A stretch of DNA of 64,000 bases from Prorocentrum cordatum (Eukaryota > Sar > Dinophyceae > Prorocentrales > Prorocentraceae): the NCBI GenBank assembly GCA_963575745.1, contig CAUYUJ010022043.1, forward strand, positions 43,501-107,500, written 5' to 3'. This document shows positions 49,561 to 61,278 of this stretch, one piece after another (position 1 is the first letter of the stretch; each line of letters starts with the position of its first letter). The notes under the pieces are model-generated. The model saw nothing but the letters and a program-made list of their open reading frames with translations, had not been told where the DNA came from and ran no database searches. Position numbers and translations under genes: made by a program.

Positions 49561-50200
49561 CGAGCGTCGGCGACTGCCTCATGGACAGCGACTGCGAACC
49601 GCATGCAAGCACCGGGGCCCACCGCAGCCTGACTGTGGCCCTGAACAACCGGGGGCAGGTGCTGATCGACACTTTGGCCCTGAAATGTCGGGGGGTCGAC
49701 CTGGACCCAGATGCAACTAATTAGGCTGATAGTCCGGATGGTTAGCCCGAGCGGCAGCTGCCGTGGAATGCCGAATGCTCGTTGCGCCAGGGCACAAAGT
49801 GGAGCGAGGCAAGCGAGCCACGGCCAGGAGGTACTTGTAGACAGGTGCTCCCGCGACGCTTATGGCCGCCCGCCTCCCCGACGGTCTCTGAGAGTGCGAC
49901 TGTCCTCCAGCTGCTTACTGCCGTAAACAAGGCGCTGTTGGTCGGGTGGGATGTCCTCGGAATCCTGGATCTTCGCTTTAACCCCATCGATCGTGGAGCG
50001 GGTCGCCACGTTGAGCACGATGGTCTCCCCACAGGCCACGAGTTAGCAGTTCTCATGTAAGTCTGAATCCTAGCACAACTAGACAAGCATCATGCTTTAT
50101 AGACAAGCGGCAGATTTGAAGCTTTGCATGCACATCATCATCTTATAATATTGATGTTGTGCGGCCTTTTTGGCTCAGGCCCGTTGTTGGCACGGATACT
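49561..50200. other. Spacer between LINE and satellite array
   Basis: Less GC-rich sequence with no recognisable gene; probably LINE 5' flank plus host sequence. CCTTTTTGGCTCAGG at 50,165 resembles the spliced-leader core but has mismatches. Confidence 0.4.
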
Positions 50201-53200
50201 TGAACCTTTCTGGACAAGAACGGGAAGCGCCGCTTCTCTGAGCTTGCGTGCGCACGCGCAGGGCTGTGCACACAACGTGGAATGTGTGCACATGGGGTTG
50301 GTCGTCGCTGGGCTTCCCTAAGCGCCCAGATGGTTGCCATGAGTAGCTTGTGTTGAGTGGTTGCCTCTGATTGGGTTGGTCAGGTGCTGCGCGTGGCCTG
50401 TGTGTGTGCGTGTGTGTGCTTATGTGTGCGTGTGCAGGTGCGTGTGCGGCTGTGTGCGTATGTGTGCCTGCGTGAGAGCGTGTCTGCAATATGTGTTCTG
50501 GGGGGGGGGCGGGACGGGGGGGGTGGTGCGGTGTGCGTGCTGGGTGTGTGCTAGGCGGGCGGGCGGGGGGGGGGTACGGTGGGCGTCCGTTTTAAACCGC
50601 ATGACCGTTTTAACCAGCCTGGCCGTGGAAGGCAGTCTAGATCAAGCGTAGCCGTTTTAACCCACGTGGCCGTTATAACCCGCGTGGTCGTTTTAACCCG
50701 CATGGCCATTTTAACCCGCCTGGCCGTGGAACGCTACCTAGATCAAGCGTGGCCTTTTTAACCCGCGTGGCCATTTTAACCCGCGTGGCCGTTTTAACCC
50801 GCATGGCCGTTTTAACCCGCCTGGCCGTGGAACGCTATCTAGATCCAGCGTGGCCGTTTTAACCCGCATGGCCGTTTCACCCCGCGTGGCCGTTTTAACC
50901 CACATGCCGTTTTAACCCGCCCGACCGTGGAACGCTACCTAGATCATATTCGACCGAGTTGGCGATCGATCTGAACAACTCCGGTTTCCGAGGATGTCTC
51001 GAGCGAGAGCCTCACTTTCAACACTAAGACGTCTTTGAAACAACTGTTTCAATATTCCGTTGTTCGAGGATGTCTCAGGCGAAACGGCCATTTCCGAATA
51101 TTCGGCCGATTTCGCGACCGATCTGAACGACTCCATTTTCCGAGGATGTCTCGAGCGAGAGCCTCACTTTCAACACTAAGACGTCTTAACACAACTGTTT
51201 CAACATCCCCTTTTTTCGAGGATTCCTCAGGCGAAATGGTCATTTCCGAATATTCGGCCGATTTCGCGACCGATCTGAACGACTCCATTTTCCGAGGATG
51301 TCTCGAGCGAAAGCTTCACTTTTAACGATACGACGTCTTAGAACAACTCTTTCAACATCCCCGTTGTTCGAGGATGTCTCAAGCGAAACTGCCGTTTTGA
51401 GGGAAACCTTTCCGGACAAGAACGGAAAGCGCCGCTTCTCTAAGCTTGTGCGCACGCGCAGGGATTTGCACACAACGTGGAACGTGTGCACATGGGGTTG
51501 GCCGTCGCTGGGCTTCCCTAAACGCCCAGATGGTTGCCCTGAGTAGCTTGTGTTGAATGGTTGCCTCTGGTTGGTTCGGTCACGTGTTGCGCGTGGCCTG
51601 TATGCGTGTGTGCGTGTGTGTGCTTGTGTGTGCGCGTGCAGGTGCGTGTGCGGCTGTGTGCGTATGTGTGCCTGCGTGTGCGCGTGTATGCAATATGTGT
51701 TCTGGGGGTGGCGGGACGGGGGGGTGTGCGGCGTGCGTGCCGGGTGAGTGCTGGGCGGGCGGGCGGGGGGGGGGGGAGTACGGCGGGCGTCCGTTTTAAA
51801 CCACATGGCCGTTTTAACCCGCCTGGCCGTGGAACGCTACCTAGATCAAGCGTGGCCGTTTTAACCCGCGTGGCCGTTTTAACCCGCGTGGTCGGTTTAA
51901 CCCGCATGGCCATTTTAACCCGCCTGGCCGTGGAACGCTACCTAGATCAAACGTGGCCGTTTTAACCCCCGTGGCCGTTTTAACCCGCATGGCCGTTTTA
52001 ACCCGCCTGGCCGTGGAACGCTACCTAGATCCAGCGTGGCCGTTTTAACCCGCATGGCCGTTTTAATCCGCGTGGCCGCTTTAACCCGCATGCCGTTTTA
52101 ACCCGCCCGGCCGTGGAACGCTACCTAGATCATATTCGACCGAGTTGGCGATCGATCTGAACGACTCCAGTTTCCGAGGATCTCTCGAGCGAGACCCTCA
52201 CTTTCAACACTAAGACGTCTTTGAAACAACTGTTTCAATAAACTGCCATTTCCGAATATTCGGCCGATTTCGCGACCGATCTGAACAACTCCATTTTCCG
52301 AGGATGTCTCGAGCGAGAGCCTCACTTTCAACACTAAGACGTCTTAAAACAACTGTTTCAACATCCTCGTTTTTTCGAGGATTCCTCAGGCGAAATGGCC
52401 ATTTCCGAATATTCGGCCGATTTCGCGACCGATCTGAACAACTCCATTTTCCGAGGATGTCTCGAGCGAGAGCTTCATTTTTAACGATATGACGTCTTAA
52501 CACAACTCTTTCAACATCCCCGTTGTTCGAGGATGTCTCAGGCGAAACGGCCGTTTTGAGGGAAACCTTTCCGGACAAGAACGGGAAGCGCCGCTTCTCT
52601 GAGCTTGCGTGCGCACGCGCAGGGACTTGCGCACAACGTGGAACGTGTGCACATGGGGTTGGCCGTCGCTGGGCTTCCCTAAACGCCCAGATGGTTGCCC
52701 TGAGTAGCTTGTGTTGAATGGTTGCCTCTGGTTGGTTCGGTCACGTGTTGCGCGTGGCCTATATGCGTGTGTGCGTGTGTGTGCTTGTGTGTGCGCGTGC
52801 AGGTGCGTGTGCGGCTGTGTGCGTATGTGTGCCTGCGTGTGCGCGTGTATGCAATATGTGTTCTGGGGGGGGTGGGACGGGGGGGTGTGCGGTGTGCGTG
52901 CCGGGTGAGTGCTGGGCGGGCGGGCGGGGGGGGGAGTACGGTGGGCGTCCATTTTAAACCACATGGCCGTTTTAACCCGCCTGGCCGTGGAAGGCTACCT
53001 AGATCAAGCATGGCCGTTTTAACCCGCGTGGCCGTTTTAACCCGCGTGGTCGGTTTAACCGCATGGCTTTTTTAACCCGCCTGGCCGTGGAAAGCTACCT
53101 AGAGCAAGCGTGGCCGGTTTAACCCGCGTGGCCGTTTTAACCCCCGTGGCCGTTTTAACCCGCATGGCCGTTTTAACCCGCCTGGCCGTGGAACGCTACC

Positions 53201-53459
53201 TAGATCCAGCGTGGCCGTTTTAACCCGCATGGCCGTTTTAATCCGCGTGGCCGTTTTAACCCGCATGCCGTTCTCACCCGCCCGACCGTGGAACGCTACC
53301 TAGATCATATTCGACCGATTCCGCGACCGATCTGAACAACTCCATTTTCCGAGGATGTCTCGAGCGAGAGCCTTACTTTCAACACTAAGACGTCTTAAAA
53401 CAACTGTTCCAGCATCCCCGCTTTTCGAGGATGTCTCAGGCGAAACTGCCATTTCCGAA

Positions 53460-53826
53460 CTGGCGCCGGCGGTGAACCGTCAACCTGGTCACCGCCGGGA
53501 ACCTCGTAGAGCTCTGTGCATGCGTAAAAGTGCTCAGAATCGAAGCAGACAGCTTCTCGGAGCATTTCTAGAAAGACGTACAATTTGCATTTTTCGGTGT
53601 CAACCTGATGTCGGTTCCTCCAAATGTTTCGATAGTAAAACTCTCTCTAGAGAGCTGATTCTCTCGCAGAATAGGTAAAGTTTAAACACTAATGCTGGGA
53701 GTAAAAATCTAATATCTCAAAATAAATGGTTAAATATCTTTCAAATCTTAGCAAAACCGACTCCAAGTTACCACATTGTCCGCCCGGGTCGGGTCGGCCA
53801 ACTAGCTGCACCCCGCGCCGGAATTC
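53460..53826 (-). mobile_element. 367-bp non-autonomous insertion in the satellite
   Basis: Breaks the period of the satellite. In reverse complement it aligns with 3,825-4,190 (GCTAGTTGG, GGTCGGTTTTGCTAA, TTTGAAAGATATTT, CCATTTATTTTGAGA, then GCTCTACGAG and the hairpin). A 25-bp exact direct repeat (53,435-53,459 and 53,827-53,851) flanks it; this may be a target duplication or two neighbouring satellite sub-repeats. Confidence 0.8.
53466..53498. repeat. Hairpin of the 367-bp insertion
   Basis: Perfect 10-bp arms CCGGCGGTGA / TCACCGCCGG with a 13-nt loop whose reverse complement is CCAGGTTGACGGT, nearly the same as the loop at 4155-4167. Confidence 0.85.
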
Positions 53827-56800
53827 CTCAGGCGAAACTGCCATTTCCGAATATTCGGTTGATTTCGCGACCGATCTGAACAACTTCATTTTCCGAGGAT
53901 GTCTCGAGCGAGAGCCTCACTTTCAACACTAAGACGTCTGAAAACAACTGTTTCAACATCCCCGTTTTTCGAGGATGTCTCAGGCGAAACGGCCAGTTCC
54001 GAATATTCGGCCGATTTCGCGACCGATCTGAACAACTCCATTTTCCGTGGATGTCTCGAGCGAGAGCCTCACTTTCAACACTAAGACGCCTTAAAACAAC
54101 TCTTTCAACATCCCCGTTTTTTCGAGGATGTCTCAGGCGAAACGGCCGTTTTGAGGGAAACCTTTCTGGACAAGAACGGGAAGCGCCGCTTCTCTGAGCT
54201 TGCGTGCGCACGCGCAGGGATTTGCACACAACGTGGAACGTGTGCACATGGGGTTGGCCGTCGCTGGGCTTCCCTAAACGCCCAGATGGTTGCCCTGAGT
54301 AGCTTGTGTTGAGTGGTTGCCTCTGGTTGGTTTGGTCCAGTGTTGCGCGTGGCCTGTATGCGTGTGTGCGTGTGTGTGATTGTGTGCGCGTGCAGGTGCG
54401 TGTGCGGCTGTATGCGCATGTGTGCCTGCGTGTGCGCGTGTATGCAGCATGTATTCTGGGGGGGGCGGGACAGGGAAATGTGCGGTGTGCGTGCCCGGTG
54501 TGTGCGGGCGGGCGGGCGGGGGGGGGAGTACGGTGGGCGTCCGTTTTAAACCGCATGGCCGTTTCAACCCGCCTGGCCGTGGAACGCTACCTAGATCAAG
54601 CGTGGCCGTTTTAACCCGCGTGGCAGTTTTAACCCGCGTGGTCGGTTTAACCCGCATGGCCATTCTAACCCGCCTGGCCGTGGAAGGCTACCTAGATCAA
54701 GCGTGGCCGGTCTAACCCGCGTGGCCGTTTTAACCCGCGTGGCCGTTTTAACCCGCATGGCTGTTTTAACCCGCTTGGCCGTGGAACGCTACCTAGATCC
54801 AGCGTGGCCGTTTTAACCCGCATGGCCGTTTTAATCCGCGTGGACGTTTTAACCCGCATGCCATTTTAACCCGCCCGACCGTGGAACGCTACCTAGATCA
54901 TATTCGACCGAGTTGGCGATCGATCTGAACAACTCCAGCTTCCGAGGATGTGTCGAGCGAGAGCCTCACTTTCAACACTAAGACGTCTTAAAACAACTGT
55001 TTCAACATCCCCGTTTTTCGAGGATTTCTCTAGCGAAATGGCCATTTCCAAATATTCTGCCGATTTCGCGACCGATCTGAACAACTCCATTTGCCGAGGA
55101 TGTCTCGAGCGAGAGCCTCACTTTCCACACTAAGACGTCTGACAAAAACTGTTTAAACATCCCCGTTGTTCGAGGACGTCTCAGGCGAAATGGCCATTTC
55201 CGAATATTCGGCCGATTTCGCGACCGATCTGAACAACTCCATTGTTCGAGGATGTCTCGAGCGGGAGCTTCACTTTTAACTGAGCGACGTCTTAAAACAA
55301 CTCTTTCAACATCCCCGTTGTTCGAGGATGTCTCAGGCGAAACGGCCGTTTTGAGGGGAACCTTTCCGGACAAGAACGGGAAGCGCTGCTTCTCTGAGCT
55401 TGCGTGCGCACGCGCAGGGATTTGCACACAACGTGGAACGTGTGCACATGGGGTTGGCCGTCGCTGGGCTTCCCTAAACGCCCAGATGGTTGCCATGAGT
55501 AGCTTGTGTTGAGTGGTTGCCTCTGGTTGGTTTGGTCAAGTGTTGCGCGTGGCCTGTATGCGTGTATGCGTGTGTGTGATTGTGTGTGCGCGTGCAGGTG
55601 CGTGTGCGGCTGTGTGCGTATGTGTGCCTGCGTGTGCGCGTGTATGCAGTATGTGTTCTGGGGGGAGCGGGACAAGGAAGTGCGCGGTGTGCGTGCCGGG
55701 TGTGTGCTGGGCGGGCGGGCGGGGGGGGGGGGGAGTACGGTGGGCGTCCGTTTTAGACCGCATTGCCGTTTCAACCCGCCTGGCCGTGGAACGCTACCTA
55801 GATCAAGCGCGGCCGTCTTATCCCGCGTGGCCGTTTAACCCGCGTGGTCGGTTTAACCCGCATGGCCATTTTACCCCGCCTGGCCGTGGAACGCTACCTA
55901 GATCAAGCGTGGCCGTTTTAACCCGCGTGGCCGTTTTAACCCGCGTGGCCGTTTTAACCCGCAGGGCCATTTTAACCCGCCTGGCCGTGGAACGCTACCT
56001 AGATCCAGCGTGGCCGTTTGAACCCGCATGGCCGTTTTAACCCGCATGGCGTTTTAACCCACACGACCGTGGAACGCTACCTAGATCATTTTCGACCGAG
56101 TTGGCGATCGATCTGAACAAACTTCAGCTTCCGAGGATGTCTCGAGCGAGAGCCTCACTTTCAACACTAAGACGTCTTAAAATAACTCTTTCAACATCCC
56201 CGTTTTTCGATGATTTCTCAGGCGAAATGGCCATTTTCGAATATTCGGCCGATTTCGCGACCGATCGGAACAACTCCATTTGCCGAGGATGTCTCGAGCG
56301 AGAGCCTCACTTTCCACACTAAGACGTCTTAACACAAACTGTTTAAACATCCCCGTTGTTCGAGGACGTCTCAGGCGAAATGGCCATGCCCGAATATTCG
56401 GCCGATGTCGCGACCGATCTGAACAACTCCATTGTTCGAGGATGTCTCGAGCGAGAGCTTCACTTTTAACGATACGACGTCTTAAAACAACTCTTTCAAC
56501 ATCCCCGTTGTTCGAGGATGTCTCAAGCGAAACGGCCGTTTTGAGGGGAACCTTTCCGGACAAGAACGGGAAGCGCCGCTTCTCTGAGCTTGCGTGCGCA
56601 CGCGCAGGGATTTGCACACAACGTGGAACGTGTGCACATGGGGTTGGCCGTCGCTGGGCTTCCCTAAACGCCCAGATGGTTGCCATGAGTAGCTTGTGTT
56701 GAGTGGTTGCCTCTGGTTGGTTTGGTCAAGTGTTGCGCGTGGCCTGTATGCGTGTGTGCGTGTGTGTGCTTGTGTGTGCGCGTGCAGGTGCGTGTGCGGC

Positions 56801-59800
56801 TGCGTGCGTATGTGTGCCTGCATGTGCGCGTGTATGCAGTATGTGTTCTGGGGGGGGGCGGGACAAGGAAGTGTGCGGTGTGCGTGCCGGGTGTGTGCTG
56901 GGCGGGCGGGGGGGGGGGGAACACGGTGGGCGTCCGTTTTAAACCGCGTGGCCGTTTTAACCCGCCTGGCCGTGGAACGCTACCTAGATCAAGCGTGGCC
57001 GTTTTAACCCGCGTGGCCGTTTTAACCCGCGTGGTCGGTTTAATCCGCATGGCCATGTTACCCCGCCTGGCCGTGGAACGCTACCTAGATCAAGCGTGGC
57101 CGTTTTAACCCGCGTGGCTGTAAAACCCGCGTGGCCGTTTTAACCCGCAGGGCCATTTTAACCCGCCTGGCCGTGGAACGCTACCTAGATCAAGCGTGGC
57201 CGTCTTATCCCGCATGGCCGTTTTCAAACATGGCCGTTTTAACCCGCCTGGCCGTGGAACGCTACCTAGGTCCAACATGGCCGTTTTAATCCGCATGGCC
57301 GTTTTAATCCGCGTGGCCGTTTTAACCCGCATGCCGTTAACCCGCCCGACCGTGGAACGCTACCTAGATCATATTCGACCGAGTTGGCGGTCAATCTGAA
57401 CAACTCCAGCTTCCGAGGATGTCTCGAGCGAGAGCCTCACTTTCCACACTAAGACGTCTTAAAACAAACTGTTTCAACATCCCAGCTTTTCGAGGATGCC
57501 TCAGGCGAAATGGCCATGCCCGAATATTCTGCCGATTTCGCGACCGATCTGAACAACTCCATTTTCCGAGGATGTCTCGAGCGAGAGCTTCACTTTTTGA
57601 CGATACGACGTCTTAAAACAACTCTTTCAACATCCCCATTGTTCGAGGATGTCTCGGGCGAAACTGCCATTTTGAGGGGAACCTTTCCGGACAAGAACGG
57701 GAAGCGCCGCTTCTCTGAGCTTGCGTGCGCACGCGCAGGGATTTGCACACAACGTGGAACGTGTGCACATGGGGTTGGCCGTCGCTGGGCTTCCCTAAAC
57801 GCCCAGATGGTTGCCATGAGTAGCTTGTGTTGAGTGGTTGCCTCTGGTTGGTTTGGTCAAGTGTTGCGCGTGGCCTGTATGCGTGTGCGTGTGTGTGCTT
57901 GTGTGTGCGCGTGCAGGTGCGTGTGCGGCTGTGTGCGTATGTGTGCCTGCGTGTGCGCGTGTATGCAGTATGTGTTCTGGGGGGGGCGGGACAAGGAAGC
58001 GCGCGGCGTGCGTGCCGGGTGTGTGCTGGGCGGGCGGGCGGGGGGGGGAGTACGGCGGGCGTAAGTTTTAGACCGCATGCCCGTTTTGACCCGCCTGGCC
58101 GTGGAACGCTACCTAGATCAAGCGTGGCCGTTTCAACCCGCGTGGCCGTTTTAACCCGCGTGGTCGGTTTAACCCGCGTGGCCATTTTAACCCGCCTGGC
58201 CGTGGAACGCTACCTAGATCAAGCGTCGCCGTTTTAACCCGCGTGGCCGTTTTAACCCGCGTGGCCGTTTTAACCCGCCTGGCCATTTTAACCCGCCTGG
58301 CCGTGGAACGCTACCTAGATCCAGCGTGGCCGTTTTAACCCGCTTGGCCCTTTTAATCCGCGTGGCCGTTTTAACCCGCATGCCGTTTTAACCCGCCCGA
58401 CCGCGTGAAACGCTACCTAGATCATTTTCGACCGAGTTGGCGATCGATCTGAACAACTCCGTTTTCCGATGATGTCTCGAGCGAGAGCCTCACTTTCAAC
58501 ACTGAAACGTCTTTAAACAACTGTCTTAACATCCCCGTTTTTCGAAGACGTCTCAGGCGAAACGGCAATTTCCGAATATTCGGCCGATTTCGCGACCGAT
58601 CTGGACAACTCAATTTTCCGATGATATCTCGAGCGAGAGCCTCACTTTCAACACTAAGACGTCTTAAAATAACTGTTTCAACATCCCCGTTTTTCGAGGA
58701 TGTCTCAGGCGAAATGGCCATGCCCGAATATTCGGCCGATTTCGCGACCGATCTGAGCAACTCCATTTTCCGAGGATGTCTCGAGCGAGAGCTTCACTTT
58801 TAACGATACGACGTCTTAAAACAACTCTTTCAACATCCCCGTTGTTCGAGGATGTCTCAAGCGAAACGGCCGTTTTGAGGGGAACCTTTCCGGACAAGAA
58901 CGGGAAGCGCCGCTTCTCTGAGCTTGCGTGCGCACGCGCAGGGATTTGCACGCAACGTGGAACGTGTGCACATGGGGTTGGCCGTCGCTGGGCTTCCCTA
59001 AACGCCCAGATGGTTGTCATGAGTAGCTTGTGTTGAGTGGTTGCCTCTGGTTGGTTTGGTCAAGTGTTGAACGTGGCCTGTATGCGTGTGTGCGTGTGTG
59101 TGCTTGTGTGTGCGCGTGCAGGTGCGTGTGCGGCTGTGTGCGTATGTGCGCCTGCGTGTGCGCGTATATGCAGTATGTGTTCTGGGGGGGGCGGGACAAG
59201 GAAGTGTGCGGTGTGCGTGCCGGGTGTGTGCTGGGCGGGCGGGCGGGGGGCGGAGTACGGTGGGCGTTCGTTTTTAACCGCATGGCCGTTTTAACCCGCC
59301 TGGCCGTGGAACGCTACCTAGATCAAGCGTGGCCGTTTCAATCCGCGTGCGTGGTCGGTTTAACCCGCATTGCCATTTTAACCCGCCTGGCCGTGGAACG
59401 CTACCTAGATCCAGCGTGGCCGTTTTAACCCGCATGGCCGTTTTAATCCGCGTGGCCGTTTTAACCCTCATGCCGTTTTAACCCGCCCGACCGTGGAATG
59501 CGACCTAGATCATATTCGACCGAGTTGGCGATCGATCTGAACAACTCCAGTTTCCGAGGATGTCTCGAGCGAGCGACCGATCTGAACAACTCCATTTTCT
59601 GAGGATGTCTCGAGCGAGAGCCTCACTTTCAACACTAAGACGTCTTAAAACAACTCTTTCAACATCCCCGCTTTTCGAGGATGTCTCAATCGAAACGGCC
59701 GTTTTGGGGGGAACCTTTCCGGACAAGAACGGGAAGCGCCGCTTCTCTGAGCTTGCGTGCGCACGCGCAGGGATTTGCACGCAACGTGGAACGTGTGCAC

Positions 59801-60210
59801 ATGGGGTTGGCCGTCGCTGGGCTTCCCTAAACGCCCAGATGGTTGTCATGAGTAGCTTGTGTTGAGTGGTTGCCTCTGGTTGGTTTGGTCAAGTGTTGCG
59901 CGTGGCCTGTATGCGTGTGTGCGTGTGTATGCTTGTGTGTGCGCGTGCAGGTGCGTGTGCGGCTGTGTGCGTATGTGTGCCTGCGTGTGCGCGTGTATGC
60001 AGTATGTGCTCTGGGGGGGTGAGACGGGGAAATGTGCGGTGTGCGTGCCGGGTGTGTGCTGGGCGGGCGGGCGCGGGGGGGAGTACGGTGGGCGTCCGTT
60101 TTAAACCGCATGGCCGTTTTAACCCGCCTGGCCGTGGAACGCTACCTAAATCAAGCGTGGCCGTTTTAACCCGCGTGGCCGTTTTAACCCGCGTGGTCGG
60201 TTTAACCTTG

Positions 60211-61278
60211 TATTGCCCACAACAGCTAGGTTCTGTGAAACATAAGATCCACCCAAGATGCCCCAACCATCATCAAAACATTGCTTTTCATAGTTCTTCG
60301 ATGCAATCATTTTGATCATCGGAAAAAGCCCCCCGAACAAAAAAAAAACCTTCGTATGCGTGCGCAAATGTGTACACATGGCAGCGATTCAGGAGTGGAT
60401 GAGGGAAAAACGATGCGGGGATGATAGGGGTGAGGATAGGAGGAGGACAGGAGAGGGGAAGGGCAGGAGGCGAAGGATGGCGAGGGGGCGCGTCGCCTGC
60501 TGCAATTGTTGAGAATGATGAGACATTGAACCGAATGAGTGAGAGCGCGAGCGAGTCCCCTCCCCCATCCCCCTCCTGAGTAGTGAGCGGCTCGGTCGTC
60601 TGTGACACCACCTGAGGGTGGCTCGGCCCCACGCCCTGGACGGATGCGGCCTCGGATAGCTTTGGGTAGTTTCGGGCGGATTCCGGCCGCATCGGGTAGC
60701 ATCGGGCTGTGTCAGGTTGTCTCAGGTCGCCTCGGATAGCGTCGGTCCGCGCCCGATGGCATCGGATAGCTTCGGAGGGCGTCGAATATCGGCGCGGGCG
60801 TTGATCCAAGCGCGGCGGATTCAGCGCAAGCGCGAATTTGCAAAGCGGCGTTGGCAAGTGGCTTGCCCCCCTTACAGTGTTTGTACGATGCGGAACGGAA
60901 CGGAAGACCTTGAGATGCGTTTTATTCCACATCTCATATGTAGTGGGCCAAACGCAGCCATAAGAACCCAAACTGCGGGAGATGATGGGTGGCCTAAGAA
61001 AAAGAAACAACACTACAAAAACAAAAACGCGGCGCGGCCTGTTTGGCCCGTGCGCAAACGGCGTGGCGGAGACCGACCTGACCCCCCTCGTTTTGGACAA
61101 ATCCAACCAAAAAGCAGCGCCCGTGCGTTATTAGTGCAAGCGCTGCTTGGGGGGTGAACGCGGGCCGTCTGGTTCGGTCCCCTTGCCATGTCAGAGGTGC
61201 TGTTTGGGGTTTTCTTGTCCGCCGTGGCCTCTTTGGCCCGTTGAAATTGCCCTGTGCTGAACTCGCGCCCACATTTCT
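60211..61278. other. Spacer with a degenerate 10-12-bp minisatellite
   Basis: 60,211-60,420 is AT-richer with an A9 run. 60,640-60,790 has TCGGGTAGC/TCGGATAGC words every 10-12 bp. 60,800-61,280 shows no repeat and could be promoter/5' region of the gene that starts at 61,279. No TATA-like or other core element can be assigned. Confidence 0.4.

Larger units (their letters stand above)
50200..60210. repeat. About 1.2-kb higher-order satellite, nine copies
   Basis: The anchor TC[CT]GGACAAGAACGG occurs at about 50,211, 51,411, 52,569, 54,165, 55,366, 56,553, 57,684, 58,886 and 59,724. Steps are about 1.13-1.2 kb, except 1,595 bp where an insertion lies and 838 bp at the end. Each unit has three blocks. 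A: a near-invariant 190 bp, then (GT)n-rich sequence and a G-run. B: 18-19-bp GTGGCCGTTTTAACCCGC sub-repeats punctuated by CTGGCCGTGGAACGCTACC. C: 2-3 sub-repeats of about 185 bp containing GAGGATGTCTCGAGCGAGAG and AAGACGTCTT. Frames in it are artefacts. Confidence 0.95.

Noticed and set aside
50165-50179. CCTTTTTGGCTCAGG as a relict spliced leader
   Set aside because: Two mismatches to the 15-nt core and no adjacent full leader or coding leader sequence.
50200-60210. Many 60-190-codon frames (for example with Cys/Val-rich CVRVCACVC segments)
   Set aside because: They arise from (GT)n and 18-bp sub-repeats of the satellite and recur identically in nine units.
42540-60210. CRISPR-like arrays (regular repeats with spacers)
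   Set aside because: The repeats are eukaryotic satellites with diverging units and no unique spacers or cas genes.
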